A stretch of DNA of 64,000 bases from Symbiotaphrina buchneri (lineage: Eukaryota; Ascomycota; Symbiotaphrinales; Symbiotaphrinaceae), in NCBI GenBank assembly GCA_001599915.1, contig BCIG01000011.1, forward strand, positions 186,001 to 250,000, given 5' to 3'. Made by a program: the position numbers and the translations under genes. Shown here in pieces: positions 47,322-57,513 of the stretch. The number at the start of each line of letters is the position of its first letter. Positions within the stretch are counted from its first letter, which is position 1. The notes under the pieces were generated by a model, which searched no databases, had not been told where the DNA came from, and saw nothing but the letters and a program-made list of their open reading frames with translations.

Positions 47322-50300
47322 ATGTCATCTGCCCGGGACCACGATGCCTCTCAAGCAGTTGTCCTTAACTCCGCCTCAGTTCAGGATGAACCGCCGATGA
47401 CAGGCAGACTTGAGTCCACTGCTGACCACTCAAAACATGACTCCCAACCGCGGAAACGTCCGAACCGAGCTGTACGAGCTTTCACAGACCGGCCCCTTCC
47501 AGCCCAAAGATCATCCATACTGGGCGTGCAGAGGAGGTATACAGGCGAAGGCAACCTGGTGCTGAGTGCTTCTGCTTGGCCCGACGATGCATTATCTAGC
47601 ACAGATTCGGAGTCGTCGACCTCCTCAGGTGAAAAACAAGAAGCAAAGAGAGGGATCAGACCCAATGAGAAGAAACCCTCCCGTATAAGAAGGGTGCTTA
47701 CAGGAGACAGGCAGAAGCAAACAGCCTCTGCCCCAAGGAGACATCACTTCTCGAGGTTCGATGTGGGCAACGACCATTTCCACACTCGAGGTAGGGTCTC
47801 CAAGAGAGACGGTCGGTTGAATATATCGATCAACGAGATAGCTCACAAAGGCTATCTTGCAAAGGCTCTGGGTGCTGGTCTCACACACCACCTACGGCCT
47901 AGCAATGACCGCAATACTAGAAATGTTTTCCGACATGAAATCGTCCGGGAAGGACATGACTTGGCCGGAGAAGAGTCTAACGTCCCAGAGGAGGTTGCTC
48001 CTGCGACTGTACCGAAGTTGAATATTGTCGTCATGGTTATTGGAAGCAGAGGAGACATTCAGCCATTCCTTAGGATTGGCCAACTACTCAAAAACAGAGG
48101 TCACCGCGTGCGAATCGCGACTCATCCTGCGTTTAAAACGATCGTAGAACAAGACTCACAACTTCAATTTTTCAACGTGGGTGGCGACCCAGCAGAGCTA
48201 ATGGCGTTCATGGTCAAGAATCCAAATCTGATTCTTCCCACCTTAGAGACAGTGAGAGCGGGTGATATCGGACGTCGCCGTCAGCAGATGTTCGAGATGT
48301 TCAAAGGATTCTGGAGGGCATGTGTCAATGCAACCGATGACGAACACGATACTGAGAACCGCAAAATGATGGGAGACAGACATCCTTTCGTCGCTGATGT
48401 TATTTTGTCAAACCCTCCCACATTCTGCTCCATACATTGCGCCGAGAGGCTAGGTGTGCCTCTTCATATGATGTTTACCTTCCCTTATAGTCCGACTGAG
48501 CAGTTTCCGCATCCTTTGGCAAACATAAAGAAGAGCAATGTTGACACCTCATATGTCAATTTTATGTCATATATGCTCGTCGAAATGGTGACTTGGCAAG
48601 GGTAAGTAGAGTCTTCCAATCGACATTTTCCTTCTTTCGCTCCTTCTTCTTTCTTTTTTTCTTCTCCTTTACTCCTCTTTTCGATGTTGCTTGCGGCTTC
48701 CGAGTTGTCGTTGCTGGACTGCTCCAGTCAGGGTGGGAATCCGATGAAGCGGAACGATAAAGTTGAACAATACGACCGTCTTCTGTCATGGCTCATTGCG
48801 CTTTCCATGCCTCTTTGGTCATCTACTTCCGCCTTCAAACCTCCCCATGCTCAGCCATTTCCCCCTCTCTTCGTCATGTCATCCATGTTGCAGAGGCGCA
48901 CACTCTCTTCTAAGTCTTGTGCGTTCATGCTGCTGTCTGCTATATGCTGACCGATGATATCATAGGTTGGGTGATCTTGTCAACCGTTTCCGGGTGGAGA
49001 CATTGGGAATGGATCCTGTCTCAACATTATGGGCCCCGGGCCAGTTATCCCGCCTGAAGGTGCCGCACACTTACCTTTGGTCTCCAGGTCTCATACCGAA
49101 GCCGGCTGATTGGGGGCCGGAGATCGACATTGCTGGATTTGTCTTTCTAGATCTAGCCAGCTCTTTCAAGCCACCTGATGCTCTAGCAAGGTTCTTGGAT
49201 GCTGGTCCTCCGCCGGTTTACATAGGATTCGGGAGCATCGTTGTAGATGATCCCAACAGATTCACCGAGCTCATACTTGAAGCAGTCAAGAAGGCTGGAG
49301 TACGAGCACTGCTAAGCAAGGGTTGGGGAGGGCTTGGAGTCGAGAATGTTCCTGAGAACATCTTCATGCTTGACAATACACCCCACGACTGGCTATTCCC
49401 TAGAGTTGCAGCTGTTGTGCACCATGGAGGAGCTGGGACGACAGCCATTGGCCTGAAGTGTGGCCGGCCAACCATGATCGTGCCATTTTTTGGAGATCAA
49501 CATTTCTGGGGTTCAATGGTCGCCCGCGCTGGAGCAGGTGCCAGTAGGCCCGTGCCTTATAAAGATTTAACGGCAGATAGGCTGGCTGAGGGTATTAAAG
49601 AGTGCCTAAGACCAGAAGCACAGGAGGCGGCTCAGAAAATCGCAGAAGACATAGCCAAAGAGGGCGATGGGGCAGTGAACGCAGTCGAATCATTCCACCG
49701 CAAGCTCCCACTGCGAGGTGAAAGAAGCATGCGTTGTTCGATACTAGAAGACCGTGTAGCAGTATGGCGGGTCAAAGGAACATCCATGAGATTATCTGCG
49801 CTTGCTGCAGACGTGCTTGTCGAGAACAGAAAGCTATCATACAGGAATTTGAAGCTTCTGCGGCACAAGGAATGGAATGATTTCAACGGTCCGGGAGAGC
49901 CACTCACCGGGATCGGAACGGCTACCGTGGCTTCGATAGCTGGTGTGGCAAAAGGTCTAGTCAGTATGCCAGTTCGATGGGTCAGGTCAGCGAAGAAAAA
50001 GGAAGAACACGAAGAGAGAAAGAGGAAACGGAGAGAATCCAGCCGCTCGTCACGTTCACGACCTCGCATGAGCGACATACCTCCAGATGAGAAGGGTCGA
50101 GATTCATGTTTATCAACTGACAATAATTCCCCTCCAACTCGTGACACTGGCAATGCTGCGACCCAGCAGACCCGCACTGATGATCCGACCAGCCAGGTCC
50201 AGCACCATCGATCACATTTACAATCGCTCATCCAGCCCCGACGCCTGAAACATGCCCCTGACAGGGACGGCGAAGTAAATGACTCTCGGAAAAGACCAAA

Positions 50301-51183
50301 GGGAGGTCAAGCTCAATTCTTCAGCCTACGAAGAGGGAATGTTCGTGAAGGCGGCGACTCTAATTCTGCTCCTGATGAGATTGAGGTTGCCCATGCCCTG
50401 AGTCACACCTCCACCGATACTGTAGACCTGACTCACGATCTTTTGGAAGACACCGGGCATGCATTAGCGGAGGCGGGAGGAGCCATTGCCAAAGCTCCAA
50501 TGGAGCTTTCACTCGCGATTGCACAAGGTTTCCACAACGCGCCCCGGCTTTATGGAGATACCACTGTCCGCCGACCTCCTCGAGTGTCAGGTTACAAATC
50601 GGGGCTCAAGGCCGCGGAGTATGAGATTCTCTATGGCGTCTACGATGCATTTTCTGGAATCTTATTGCAACCATATCGCGGTGCTCGCGACGAGGGCGTT
50701 CTTGGCCTGATTAAAGGCACCGGGAAGGGGATGGGCGGCCTGGTGTTGAAGAACATTGCCGCAATAATTGGTCCTTTGGGATACACGCTCAAGGGCATCC
50801 ACAAGGAGCTCCAAAAACCAAAACAACCGACGCATTTCATTCGCAAAGCCCGCATTATACAGGGGCGGAAGGATTTGAAGCACTTGACGACGGAAGAGCG
50901 TGAGAGAGTACTCAGAGAAGTTGTTCGCAGCTGGAAAAACTCCAATGTACGCGCCGAATTGGACAGAAAGGAGCAGGAGGGTCTCAAAGGTAAACTCAAG
51001 AGTAAGAAAGAGTCGCAGGCTCGAAGGGCGGATGGTGCACTCGAAAGCGTTGGCCAGCCCAAGCGGAAAGGCCTGAGGCTGGGCAGGGTCTTCCCGCAAC
51101 ATAGGACGTTAGAAGCGGAGCAGCGTTCCCACCAGACCGGACTGACAGCGGCCCCAGGCACGGTCCAGGTAGAGCAAGAATAG
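47322..51183 (+). CDS. Sterol-glucosyltransferase-like GT1/GT28 family protein with long C-terminal extension
   Basis: Two exons, 47322-48601 and 48966-51183, give 1165 aa. After a disordered N-terminus of about 230 residues, the N-terminal GT28 domain starts LNIVVMVIGSRGDIQPFL. The UDP-sugar domain carries HHGGAGTTAIGLKCG and PFFGDQHFWG, the signature of sterol 3-beta-glucosyltransferases. No PH or GRAM domain precedes it, so it is not Atg26. About 450 residues follow the transferase: a basic, low-complexity linker, then a conserved stretch with GLIKGTGKGMGGLVLKNIA and GPLGYTLKGIHKEL. This resembles the Gly-rich amphipathic repeats at the C-termini of VPS13/ATG2 lipid-transfer proteins. That similarity is by eye. 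Enzyme activity on ergosterol is inferred from family. The intron (364 nt) is far longer than others in the window. Confidence 0.87.
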
Positions 51184-51807
51184 AAAGATAAGCAACAAAC
51201 TCACCGCGACGGCTTGGGACTTGATGGGACTGACGTGCCCGTCGTGAACGGCGGAACTAGTTGATGGACCTGCTGTTTTTGGTTGCATTTTCATGGTCGC
51301 AAACGGAAATCTCATGTCTAGCGAGGGCGTTTCGGGTGGTAGTAAGAGCAGCAAGATCCAGGGTCCATGGTTGGCTCTGGACTAATCGTTCGGCATTCCA
51401 CTGGCGTACCATTCGGGCAATTAAACACATGGCTTTTCTTAGAATCAAATCACTTGTCACTATGATGGCATCACTTGTCACTATGATGGAGTGGAAGGGT
51501 TGTTTGATGCTTTCTATTAGAGGCTCGTCGTATGTGTACAACTCACAGAGCTAGCTATCTGCCATTATCCCAGTATGAGGGAGCTTCTGCGTCAGAGCGT
51601 CGCGAATCAAAAGACAACAATGGTGGTGGTATCAATAGCAATGAGCGACGCAGAAAATCGGTCCTGACCAAACCCTCCGCTGTCCAACACTTGGACGGAG
51701 GTCAACCAAAACTCCCAACCGAAGACGCCGGCACACATAGGATGCCACAACAACAGGTGGCGACAAGTAGACAAATGCATGGCTAGTGAAGACAAGTAGT
51801 AGCCCAA
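51184..51807. other. Spacer between converging glucosyltransferase-like and wetA genes
   Basis: A 624-base region that should hold two converging 3' untranslated regions. Apart from the 19-base tandem repeat near 51450-51489 nothing stands out. Confidence 0.45.
51450..51489. repeat. Tandem repeat, two copies of tcacttgtcactatgatgg
   Basis: A 19-base unit occurs at 51450-51468 and again, without a mismatch, at 51471-51489, separated by two bases. It lies in the 3' intergenic spacer and looks like a recent slippage duplication. Confidence 0.85.
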
Positions 51808-53805
51808 TCATAGTAAAAGGCCCTCGCGCTGCAGCTGTTCCAAGTCGCCGCCAGCTTCCTGGATGGCTTTGATCGCGGCCTGGCTAAGCCTGCGCCGGCG
51901 CTCCAATGCCTCTTTCTCGCGACGAGCGCGGGTCTTTGAGGAACCGGATGGAGCGACACCGGTCAGAATCTTCCGGCTATCGCTAGGTGTAAAGTTAACG
52001 AAGTCCACAGCTCCAGACGAGCTAGGCGAAGTGGATTGCCTAGACGGTGACTTGGACTTCGTGACCTTTCGCGGCGAGAACTTATTGGAACCTCGGCGGC
52101 TCGCTTGGTTAGCGACCATCTCAGCGGTGGGTGAAGGTGTGTGCGAAGATTGCCGTTGTTGGGCGAACTGTGTCGCCGGCTGAGGCGCGAAAGCTGAAGC
52201 AGCATTCCACCCGTTTTGGTGAAATGGCATTGCATGAGCATACAGCGGCGAGGAGCTTGGAACGTATTCTTCGCTGCCGTCATCTGCGAGACTTGACATG
52301 AAGTCTTGTTGACCTGGATGAGGCAGGCCGTGGATCATCAAGCCCTGATGAGCGAAATCATTATCGGTCCAACCATCCGATGACGGGATTGGGACCAGGC
52401 CACCTTGCTGATGCTGGTGGTTGTATGGTAGAGGCGGCGATGGATGCGAGGCACCGTTGCCGCTAGGCCACCATGGTTGCATTGGGGATCCTTGAAAACC
52501 ACCGTATCCAGCGCCGAAGCTGAGTACGTGCGGTGGTGCTGTGCGAGGCATCCAGGCAGGTAAAGTCTGGCCCGGTGATGCAAGCGAGTCACCTCCAAAA
52601 GATGGGACACTGTAGTCGATGCTAGCGGAGGCTGAGCGTTGATGAGCCGACGTAGCATGTCCGAGTTGAGGATTGGTGACTGGCGAAGAGAAATTGCTTC
52701 GTTGGTTTACTGGCATACTTAAAGCTGATTGCGGCGACATGTTGTAATCGAGGAAGGTCTCTTGTGCGCTGGTACCAAAGCCGTCATTGGAAACCATCAA
52801 TCGCTTTTGTCCCTCATCTTCCGAAGGCAGCTTGCTTGAGGGAGGGGGTGACAGCGGCAGGTCGTAGTTGTTGGGAAGGTGGAGGTTGAATGGGGTGGTA
52901 CCAGGTGTGACCTGGTAAAATGGATTGGCCATCATATTTGGAGATCTGCCTTTGTTGCAATTGTTCCTCCGGCGTACATTGGAGGACTTGCGGCCGGCAG
53001 AGGTGGACGACACAACGTCGTCGTGAGATGTCTTTGTTCGCTTCCTCGAGGGTGATGATGGGGTGGAGGGCGGCGAAGCAGTGAGATTAAGAAGAGCCGC
53101 CGTCGATTGGGAGGCCTGAGGACTGGCGCAGTGAGAGGCAGATGCGACAGCCTGGTTAGGAGTAGGAGACGGCGTCGTCAAATCGAGCGGATCGCCAGTC
53201 TGGGCCGTTTGGGCTCGGGCGCTGGCACCGGGTCGGCTGCGCTGGGCCATGGATGCCATCGAGGCCAAGGTGGGCGAGGAGCACAGGGCTGCAGTAGTCG
53301 GGGGGGTAAGATCGCCTGGCCCGCTGCCGATAGGGTACGACCGTTGGCCCGAAAGGTCTCGATGCCGTTTAAGGTTAGACGAACGTTGGTGGTGTGAGGA
53401 TAGTGAAGATAGGGGCCTTGGGAGGGAAGGCGCGATGGAGTCGGTGTTGGTGCTGGTGCTGGTGCTGGTGGGACCCATCCGCCGCGGCTTGGCCGCAGTA
53501 GTGTCAGTAGTACCAGTTGTACCGCTCATCGACGACGCAAGTGCGTCGACGTTGTCCAAGCTCTCCACCATGGGCGAGCTGGGGCGCAAATCCCTGTCCC
53601 CAAAGGTACTGGTGTAGCTGGCCATCCCGGTCACGCCGGCAGCCTGAGCGGTATTCGAGTCGCTTATCTCCCAGAGGTCCGTGACCATGAACTGCTCGAA
53701 GGGATCCTCCAGCAGCGCATCATGGGCTGGATCAAAGATGTCAAAGTCTTTGTACTCTGCCTTTAGGGCAAAGTCCGTGTGTCGGGGAGGTGCAATGGCC
53801 ATCAT
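51808..53805 (-). CDS. wetA: WetA-type developmental regulator of conidium maturation
   Basis: A single open frame of 665 aa on the minus strand. Most of it is Ser/Pro/Thr/Gln-rich and disordered. A basic segment (GRKSSNVRRRNNCNKG) lies near the middle. The C-terminal 60 residues are highly conserved in character: FVNFTPSDSRKILTGVAPSG, then SSKTRARREKEALERRRRLS and a helical end reaching GLLL. This C-terminal block is the hallmark of WetA proteins (ESC1/WetA-related domain). In Aspergillus, WetA acts after BrlA and AbaA in the central conidiation pathway and controls spore-wall maturation, trehalose and dormancy. The N-terminus is less like the Aspergillus proteins, so the call rests mainly on the C-terminus. 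The upstream 1.4 kb is rich in AbaA-type CATTCY sites, which supports it. A (GGTGCT) patch at about 53447-53470 encodes a Ser-Thr repeat. Confidence 0.83.
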   Translation of the reverse strand: MMAIAPPRHTDFALKAEYKDFDIFDPAHDALLEDPFEQFMVTDLWEISDSNTAQAAGVTGMASYTSTFGDRDLRPSSPMVESLDNVDALASSMSGTTGTTDTTAAKPRRMGPTSTSTSTNTDSIAPSLPRPLSSLSSHHQRSSNLKRHRDLSGQRSYPIGSGPGDLTPPTTAALCSSPTLASMASMAQRSRPGASARAQTAQTGDPLDLTTPSPTPNQAVASASHCASPQASQSTAALLNLTASPPSTPSSPSRKRTKTSHDDVVSSTSAGRKSSNVRRRNNCNKGRSPNMMANPFYQVTPGTTPFNLHLPNNYDLPLSPPPSSKLPSEDEGQKRLMVSNDGFGTSAQETFLDYNMSPQSALSMPVNQRSNFSSPVTNPQLGHATSAHQRSASASIDYSVPSFGGDSLASPGQTLPAWMPRTAPPHVLSFGAGYGGFQGSPMQPWWPSGNGASHPSPPLPYNHQHQQGGLVPIPSSDGWTDNDFAHQGLMIHGLPHPGQQDFMSSLADDGSEEYVPSSSPLYAHAMPFHQNGWNAASAFAPQPATQFAQQRQSSHTPSPTAEMVANQASRRGSNKFSPRKVTKSKSPSRQSTSPSSSGAVDFVNFTPSDSRKILTGVAPSGSSKTRARREKEALERRRRLSQAAIKAIQEAGGDLEQLQREGLLL

Positions 53806-54147
53806 GTCGGCCTGCCTTTCAGTCCGTGCGCTTGGCCGAGAGAGGGGTGGAGAAACGAGTCGTAAAGGAGAAATCCTTGTCGAACCCTTGTCTAGGGCCT
53901 ATGGTGACAAAGAAGCCAAGAGGGGCAGGCGATTCCACCGCTGGCGTGCAAAAGCTTGCCAGGGGAGTAAGCGCAGCCGGATCGTTCGGAGAGTCGGTCT
54001 CCAAGATGAGAAAGAGCGGAGGACGCAAGCGCGACAATCACCAAGAGAACGATTGTTGTCAAAGATTTGGAGTTGAATGTTGATGCAGATAGCAAACAGA
54101 GCAGATGAAGCAAACAAACAAAATAATGTTCTCGGGGGATATTTATC

Positions 54148-54201
54148 ATGCAGGAACCTGCAGATAACCTGCATGGTACCTGCAGCAAAAATGCAGGTAC
54201 C
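54148..54201. repeat. ACCTGCA motif cluster with perfect 10-base inverted repeat
   Basis: ACCTGCA or its complement TGCAGGT, with small variants, occurs five times in 54 bases. The last two form a perfect inverted repeat: GGTACCTGCA (54175-54184) and TGCAGGTACC (54192-54201) around a 7-base spacer. It lies about 350-400 bases upstream of the wetA ATG and could be a paired protein-binding site or an RNA hairpin in the leader. Confidence 0.75.
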
Positions 54202-54219
54202 AGCCTCAAGCTTTGCGCA

Positions 54220-55147
54220 CATTCCTGGGATGGTGATATGCCCTAGTCTGGCAGATCCACGGGAATGTAGGGGTAAGGGGCCAATGTGCGATTGCTGAGC
54301 CCAATCCATGGGTGTGACGGGTCGTTTGACAATCTGTCAAACATCATTTTCTGATGATTTCCTCCCTTACTCAGGGAGGTTGGGCATATCTGCCAGCCTG
54401 CCAGTCTGCTGTCGACGATAAGCTTGGTATCTGTCACATTCCGTTTGCGGCCATACTTTGGAATGTTACCACTCGATGATGCACTACACTGCAATAGCCG
54501 ATGGGCTGGCAATCCGTAGTGACGCTAGCTCAACGACCGACCCAACCGTCGAACGGCTGTCAATGATGCGAACCTGGTTTCTCATGGCCTGGCTGAATCA
54601 TCCTCCCGCAGCGGTTTGAAGTTTGTATTCCAACGGTGAACCAATTTTAGCCGCCGTACGTAACCGCTAGGCAGAGCGAGTTGTCCAAGAGGAGACCATC
54701 GCCATAAACACAGTGGCGCCTTGTCCGAGGCACGAAAAGAGTCTGGTCAGAGGCCATGCTATTGGCCAAAGGCACCCGCCCGAGGAGACCAGACACCGAT
54801 GAGGGGATCATTGACTGGCTGGATGCGCCACAGGCAGTTAGGGCAAGTATCTGCAGAGGAATGCCCATGTGACCAAAGAATCTAGCCAGACTTCGTCGGG
54901 GCTGCGGAACAGAGCCCAGTAGACTTTACTTGGGACAAGGCCTGTTGGCTCGGTTTGATAAGTTTTGGGGCTTTGTCCAGTTGTACTGGCTCCTCTCGTC
55001 CCATTGGGCCAGAAATCCACTTTGGAGAATGTAGTATAGACTACATTCCTGACCAGCCACCGGCAAACCTTCTTCAGGACCGAAGGTTGGGCGAGGTTGG
55101 GAGGAATGCTATCAGTATCGAACAGAGTAAGCGGCTCCCCACATTCC
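54220..55147. promoter_or_regulatory. Array of AbaA-type CATTCY sites upstream of wetA
   Basis: CATTCY hexamers, the site bound by the TEA-domain regulator AbaA, occur on the plus strand at 54220, 54437, 55044 and 55142. On the minus strand they span 54262-54267, 54460-54465, 54858-54863, 55026-55031 and 55103-55108. AbaA is known to activate wetA in Aspergillus. Chance alone would give between one and two in this length. The pair at 55026-55049 forms an inverted repeat. Confidence 0.65.
55027..55048. repeat. Perfect inverted repeat GAATGTAGT / ACTACATTC
   Basis: Two 9-base arms (55027-55035 and 55040-55048) are separated by ATAG. Each arm holds a CATTC core facing outward, so the element presents two AbaA-type sites in opposite orientation, about 1.2 kb upstream of the wetA ATG. 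Confidence 0.75.
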
Positions 55148-56479
55148 TCAACGGGCTGGGCCGAAGCGACACCGTGGACGTGCCCTTCATTGCGCAGTGG
55201 GCTTCAGATCACCGTCTGATGTTTGACTCGACCCGGGCAGTTTTGTATTGCCCAGGGCCTGGACGACTGCCGGCGTGCATGGTGACAGTAGTGAACTGCA
55301 AGCCCTGGTAGACCTTCCTGAAGGGATATCCAACCCCCTCCCAGCCAACAATTGCCGGCCAAGGACTTCTGGTCGTACAATGGAAATCGAGGCCCTCGTG
55401 GAAGCGTCGAATAGATCTCCGACCGAGTTCCAGCTAGCCTCCTCCCAGTATGGAGCGTCCATGAGATGGTGTGAGGTGTCCCAAAGTGGATTGACTCCCT
55501 GGCTTCCAAGTTCCAAATCAGGTCCAGTTGTAGCAAAAGATCAGTCGGATCCAACGGTCCCTACCAGCGGTCAGACATACTCGTACAACGAAGCTCTATC
55601 AGGAAATGGAATCACTCACACTGAGCTCACTAACTGCGCCGGAATAGGAGTGACGTTTGATCTCCGATGGGCTTTCTGAAATCCCCCTTCTTGCTCGAAA
55701 TCTAGGGGATATGGACGATTCTCGGACCCTGTCTTGGTGGATCGAACGAAGCCAGGGGCCCTTTTAACCGAGGGGGACTCTGGGACGGAGATTCGGGGGA
55801 GAATTGGAAGCTTGGCAACAACACAACACTGGGCCACAGCGGAGATAAGGTCCTGAGGTAGACGAGATCTGAAGTTCACGCTGTTGGAATTGAGCGCCAT
55901 GCAGTACGGCATGTCGAGTACTTTATAATTTGTCCCAGTAGCTATTCTCTCAATATCCAAAGATCATCGGGGTGGCAGGATGGAGAACTGCCGACCCCTC
56001 GCATCATGCATCGTGCATATGCGCCACTCTATTCCAACCGTGGCTGCAGTATTCGTACAGTGTCAGCAACCCAAGGGGCTGCAAGGCTGCAACGAGGCTT
56101 CTGTCAGATCTACCTACGTCAGTCAATGGGTCAGGAGGCACCCTCCATCCGCGGCATGGCGTTATCAGTAACCGGGTGTGGATGGGATGGCCAGAGATCC
56201 GATCTGCGATAACGCTATCATTACACACGATCGAACCCCCTTCACGCGGGCGCTCAGATACATAGATCTGCTGATAAGGTAAATTCACGGGGAAGGAGGC
56301 GTAAGGGAAGTAAGGCAGGGGGCCGTCTGATCTCTCCCGGCGATTTGCATGCAGTTTGTCCGAAGTCACAGGCCTGAGTGTTTGTGATATTTGACGTGTT
56401 TGCAAGCCACATCTGTAGAGTAGAGCAGACTACTAGAAGCCAGTGGTACGGGGATCGGGTCCAATGCGCAACGCTCGGC

Positions 56480-57513
56480 TCAGACGTCGAAATTCTTGAC
56501 TTTGGGCATGAAGCCCATGCCTCCCCCACCAGTGCCTTTCACGCTTTGATTCAAGGATGTGCCATCCACCTTTGGGTCGGACCCTTCACGTACCCCTCCA
56601 GCGCTCTTCTCCAACACATGGCGTCGCAACATTGACAAGATCTCTGAGTTCTGCCATCGCTGCGGCACAGGTCTGTAAGCAGGCTTGAAGGTACCTACTG
56701 TCTGCGCCCACTCCCCGGGCCGAGGTGATCTCCGCCATTCCTCGCCCTTTGCTGGAGACTTGTCTTCCGCGGCATTGGGCGAGACAAGGACACCACCACC
56801 TTCAGCGGTCTCTTGCGAATTCGGAGATGGTTCCTGTGTAGCCCAATAATAGATATCCCAATCATTTTCGTCAAGGAAACGATCGTATGCTTGAAGTTGC
56901 GCTGGAGTCATACTGGCAAGATGTTCGTCCGCGAAGGTGGACAGCAGCAGGTCGCTCTCTAACGTTCCTCTTTTTCGGCTTTGGTCTGAAGTTATTGTCT
57001 CATGGTCAGCAAACAGCCACTTCCAGTCCTCGAAGGAAGGCAGAAGAACGGACACAGCAATCTAGCCCTCATCGTATTGACATCTTCTCCTGTCCGCCTC
57101 AATGGCTCCACTCTGAACGCGCCGCCCTCGATTTCGCCTACCTCAAGTTCCGCGTTTATCCCCTGCCCCGATCCCCTTTGTTGATCTCCCGTCATATGCT
57201 CAGTGTTCCCAGCAACAGAATCCTTGGGCTTGAATTCCGGATCCACCGAGCTGATCATCTCTGGGGGTGGTTTGTCTCTTCCTAAGCTGGGTAACTCGTT
57301 GGCGATAGTAGAGGTTGTGTTTGTTATATGAGGATTCAATGGCTTTTCCGTCTGCCTGTCCGTCCATTCTTGAGCGTTCGAGTTGCGGGGCGGTTGAATG
57401 ATACCGTCACCCTTCTGCTCTGCTTGGAAAAGCCGCCCTGTGGTGCAAAAGGGACGGGCGGCCCGGTAGGCAGGGCGCAAAGCACGAAGTGCCATGCGTG
57501 ACGGGGTCATCAT
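56480..57513 (-). CDS. sdh5: Succinate dehydrogenase assembly factor 2 (SDHAF2/Sdh5), mitochondrial
   Basis: Exons 57513-57054 and 56985-56480 (minus) give 321 aa. The N-terminus ([20 protein letters not shown]) is an arginine-rich amphipathic presequence for mitochondrial import. The conserved core begins [20 protein letters not shown], built across the intron, and continues [19 protein letters not shown] and DIYYWATQ, the fold that binds the flavoprotein SdhA. The family promotes covalent attachment of FAD to succinate dehydrogenase subunit A. The regions before and after the core are long and Pro/Ser-rich, as in other filamentous fungi. The donor is gtccgt, a weak match, but the in-frame join through the conserved RKRG motif makes it secure. 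An ATG directly after the first is an equal candidate start. Confidence 0.93.

Larger units (their letters stand above)
53806..56479. promoter_or_regulatory. 2.7 kb gene-free upstream region of wetA
   Basis: No gene is supported between wetA and SDHAF2, although several overlapping open frames exist on both strands at about 54955-56405. Long upstream regions are usual for developmental regulators. The part nearest wetA carries two BrlA-type AGAGGGG sites (53841-53847, 53919-53925), a cluster of ACCTGCA motifs with a 10-base inverted repeat (54148-54201), and nine AbaA-type CATTCY hexamers between 54220 and 55147. Confidence 0.5.

Noticed and set aside
48684-48950. 89-codon open frame inside the long intron of the glucosyltransferase-like gene
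   Set aside because: The flanking exons join perfectly through conserved transferase sequence, and this frame resembles nothing.
43662-51183. Possible metabolic cluster of the MFS transporter and the glucosyltransferase-like gene
   Set aside because: No backbone synthase, oxidoreductase or pathway regulator is nearby, and the neighbours are housekeeping genes.
54955-56405. Overlapping open frames on both strands in the wetA-Sdh5 gap
   Set aside because: They shadow each other in several frames, show no motifs, and the spacing fits a long regulatory region. A decayed gene cannot be excluded.
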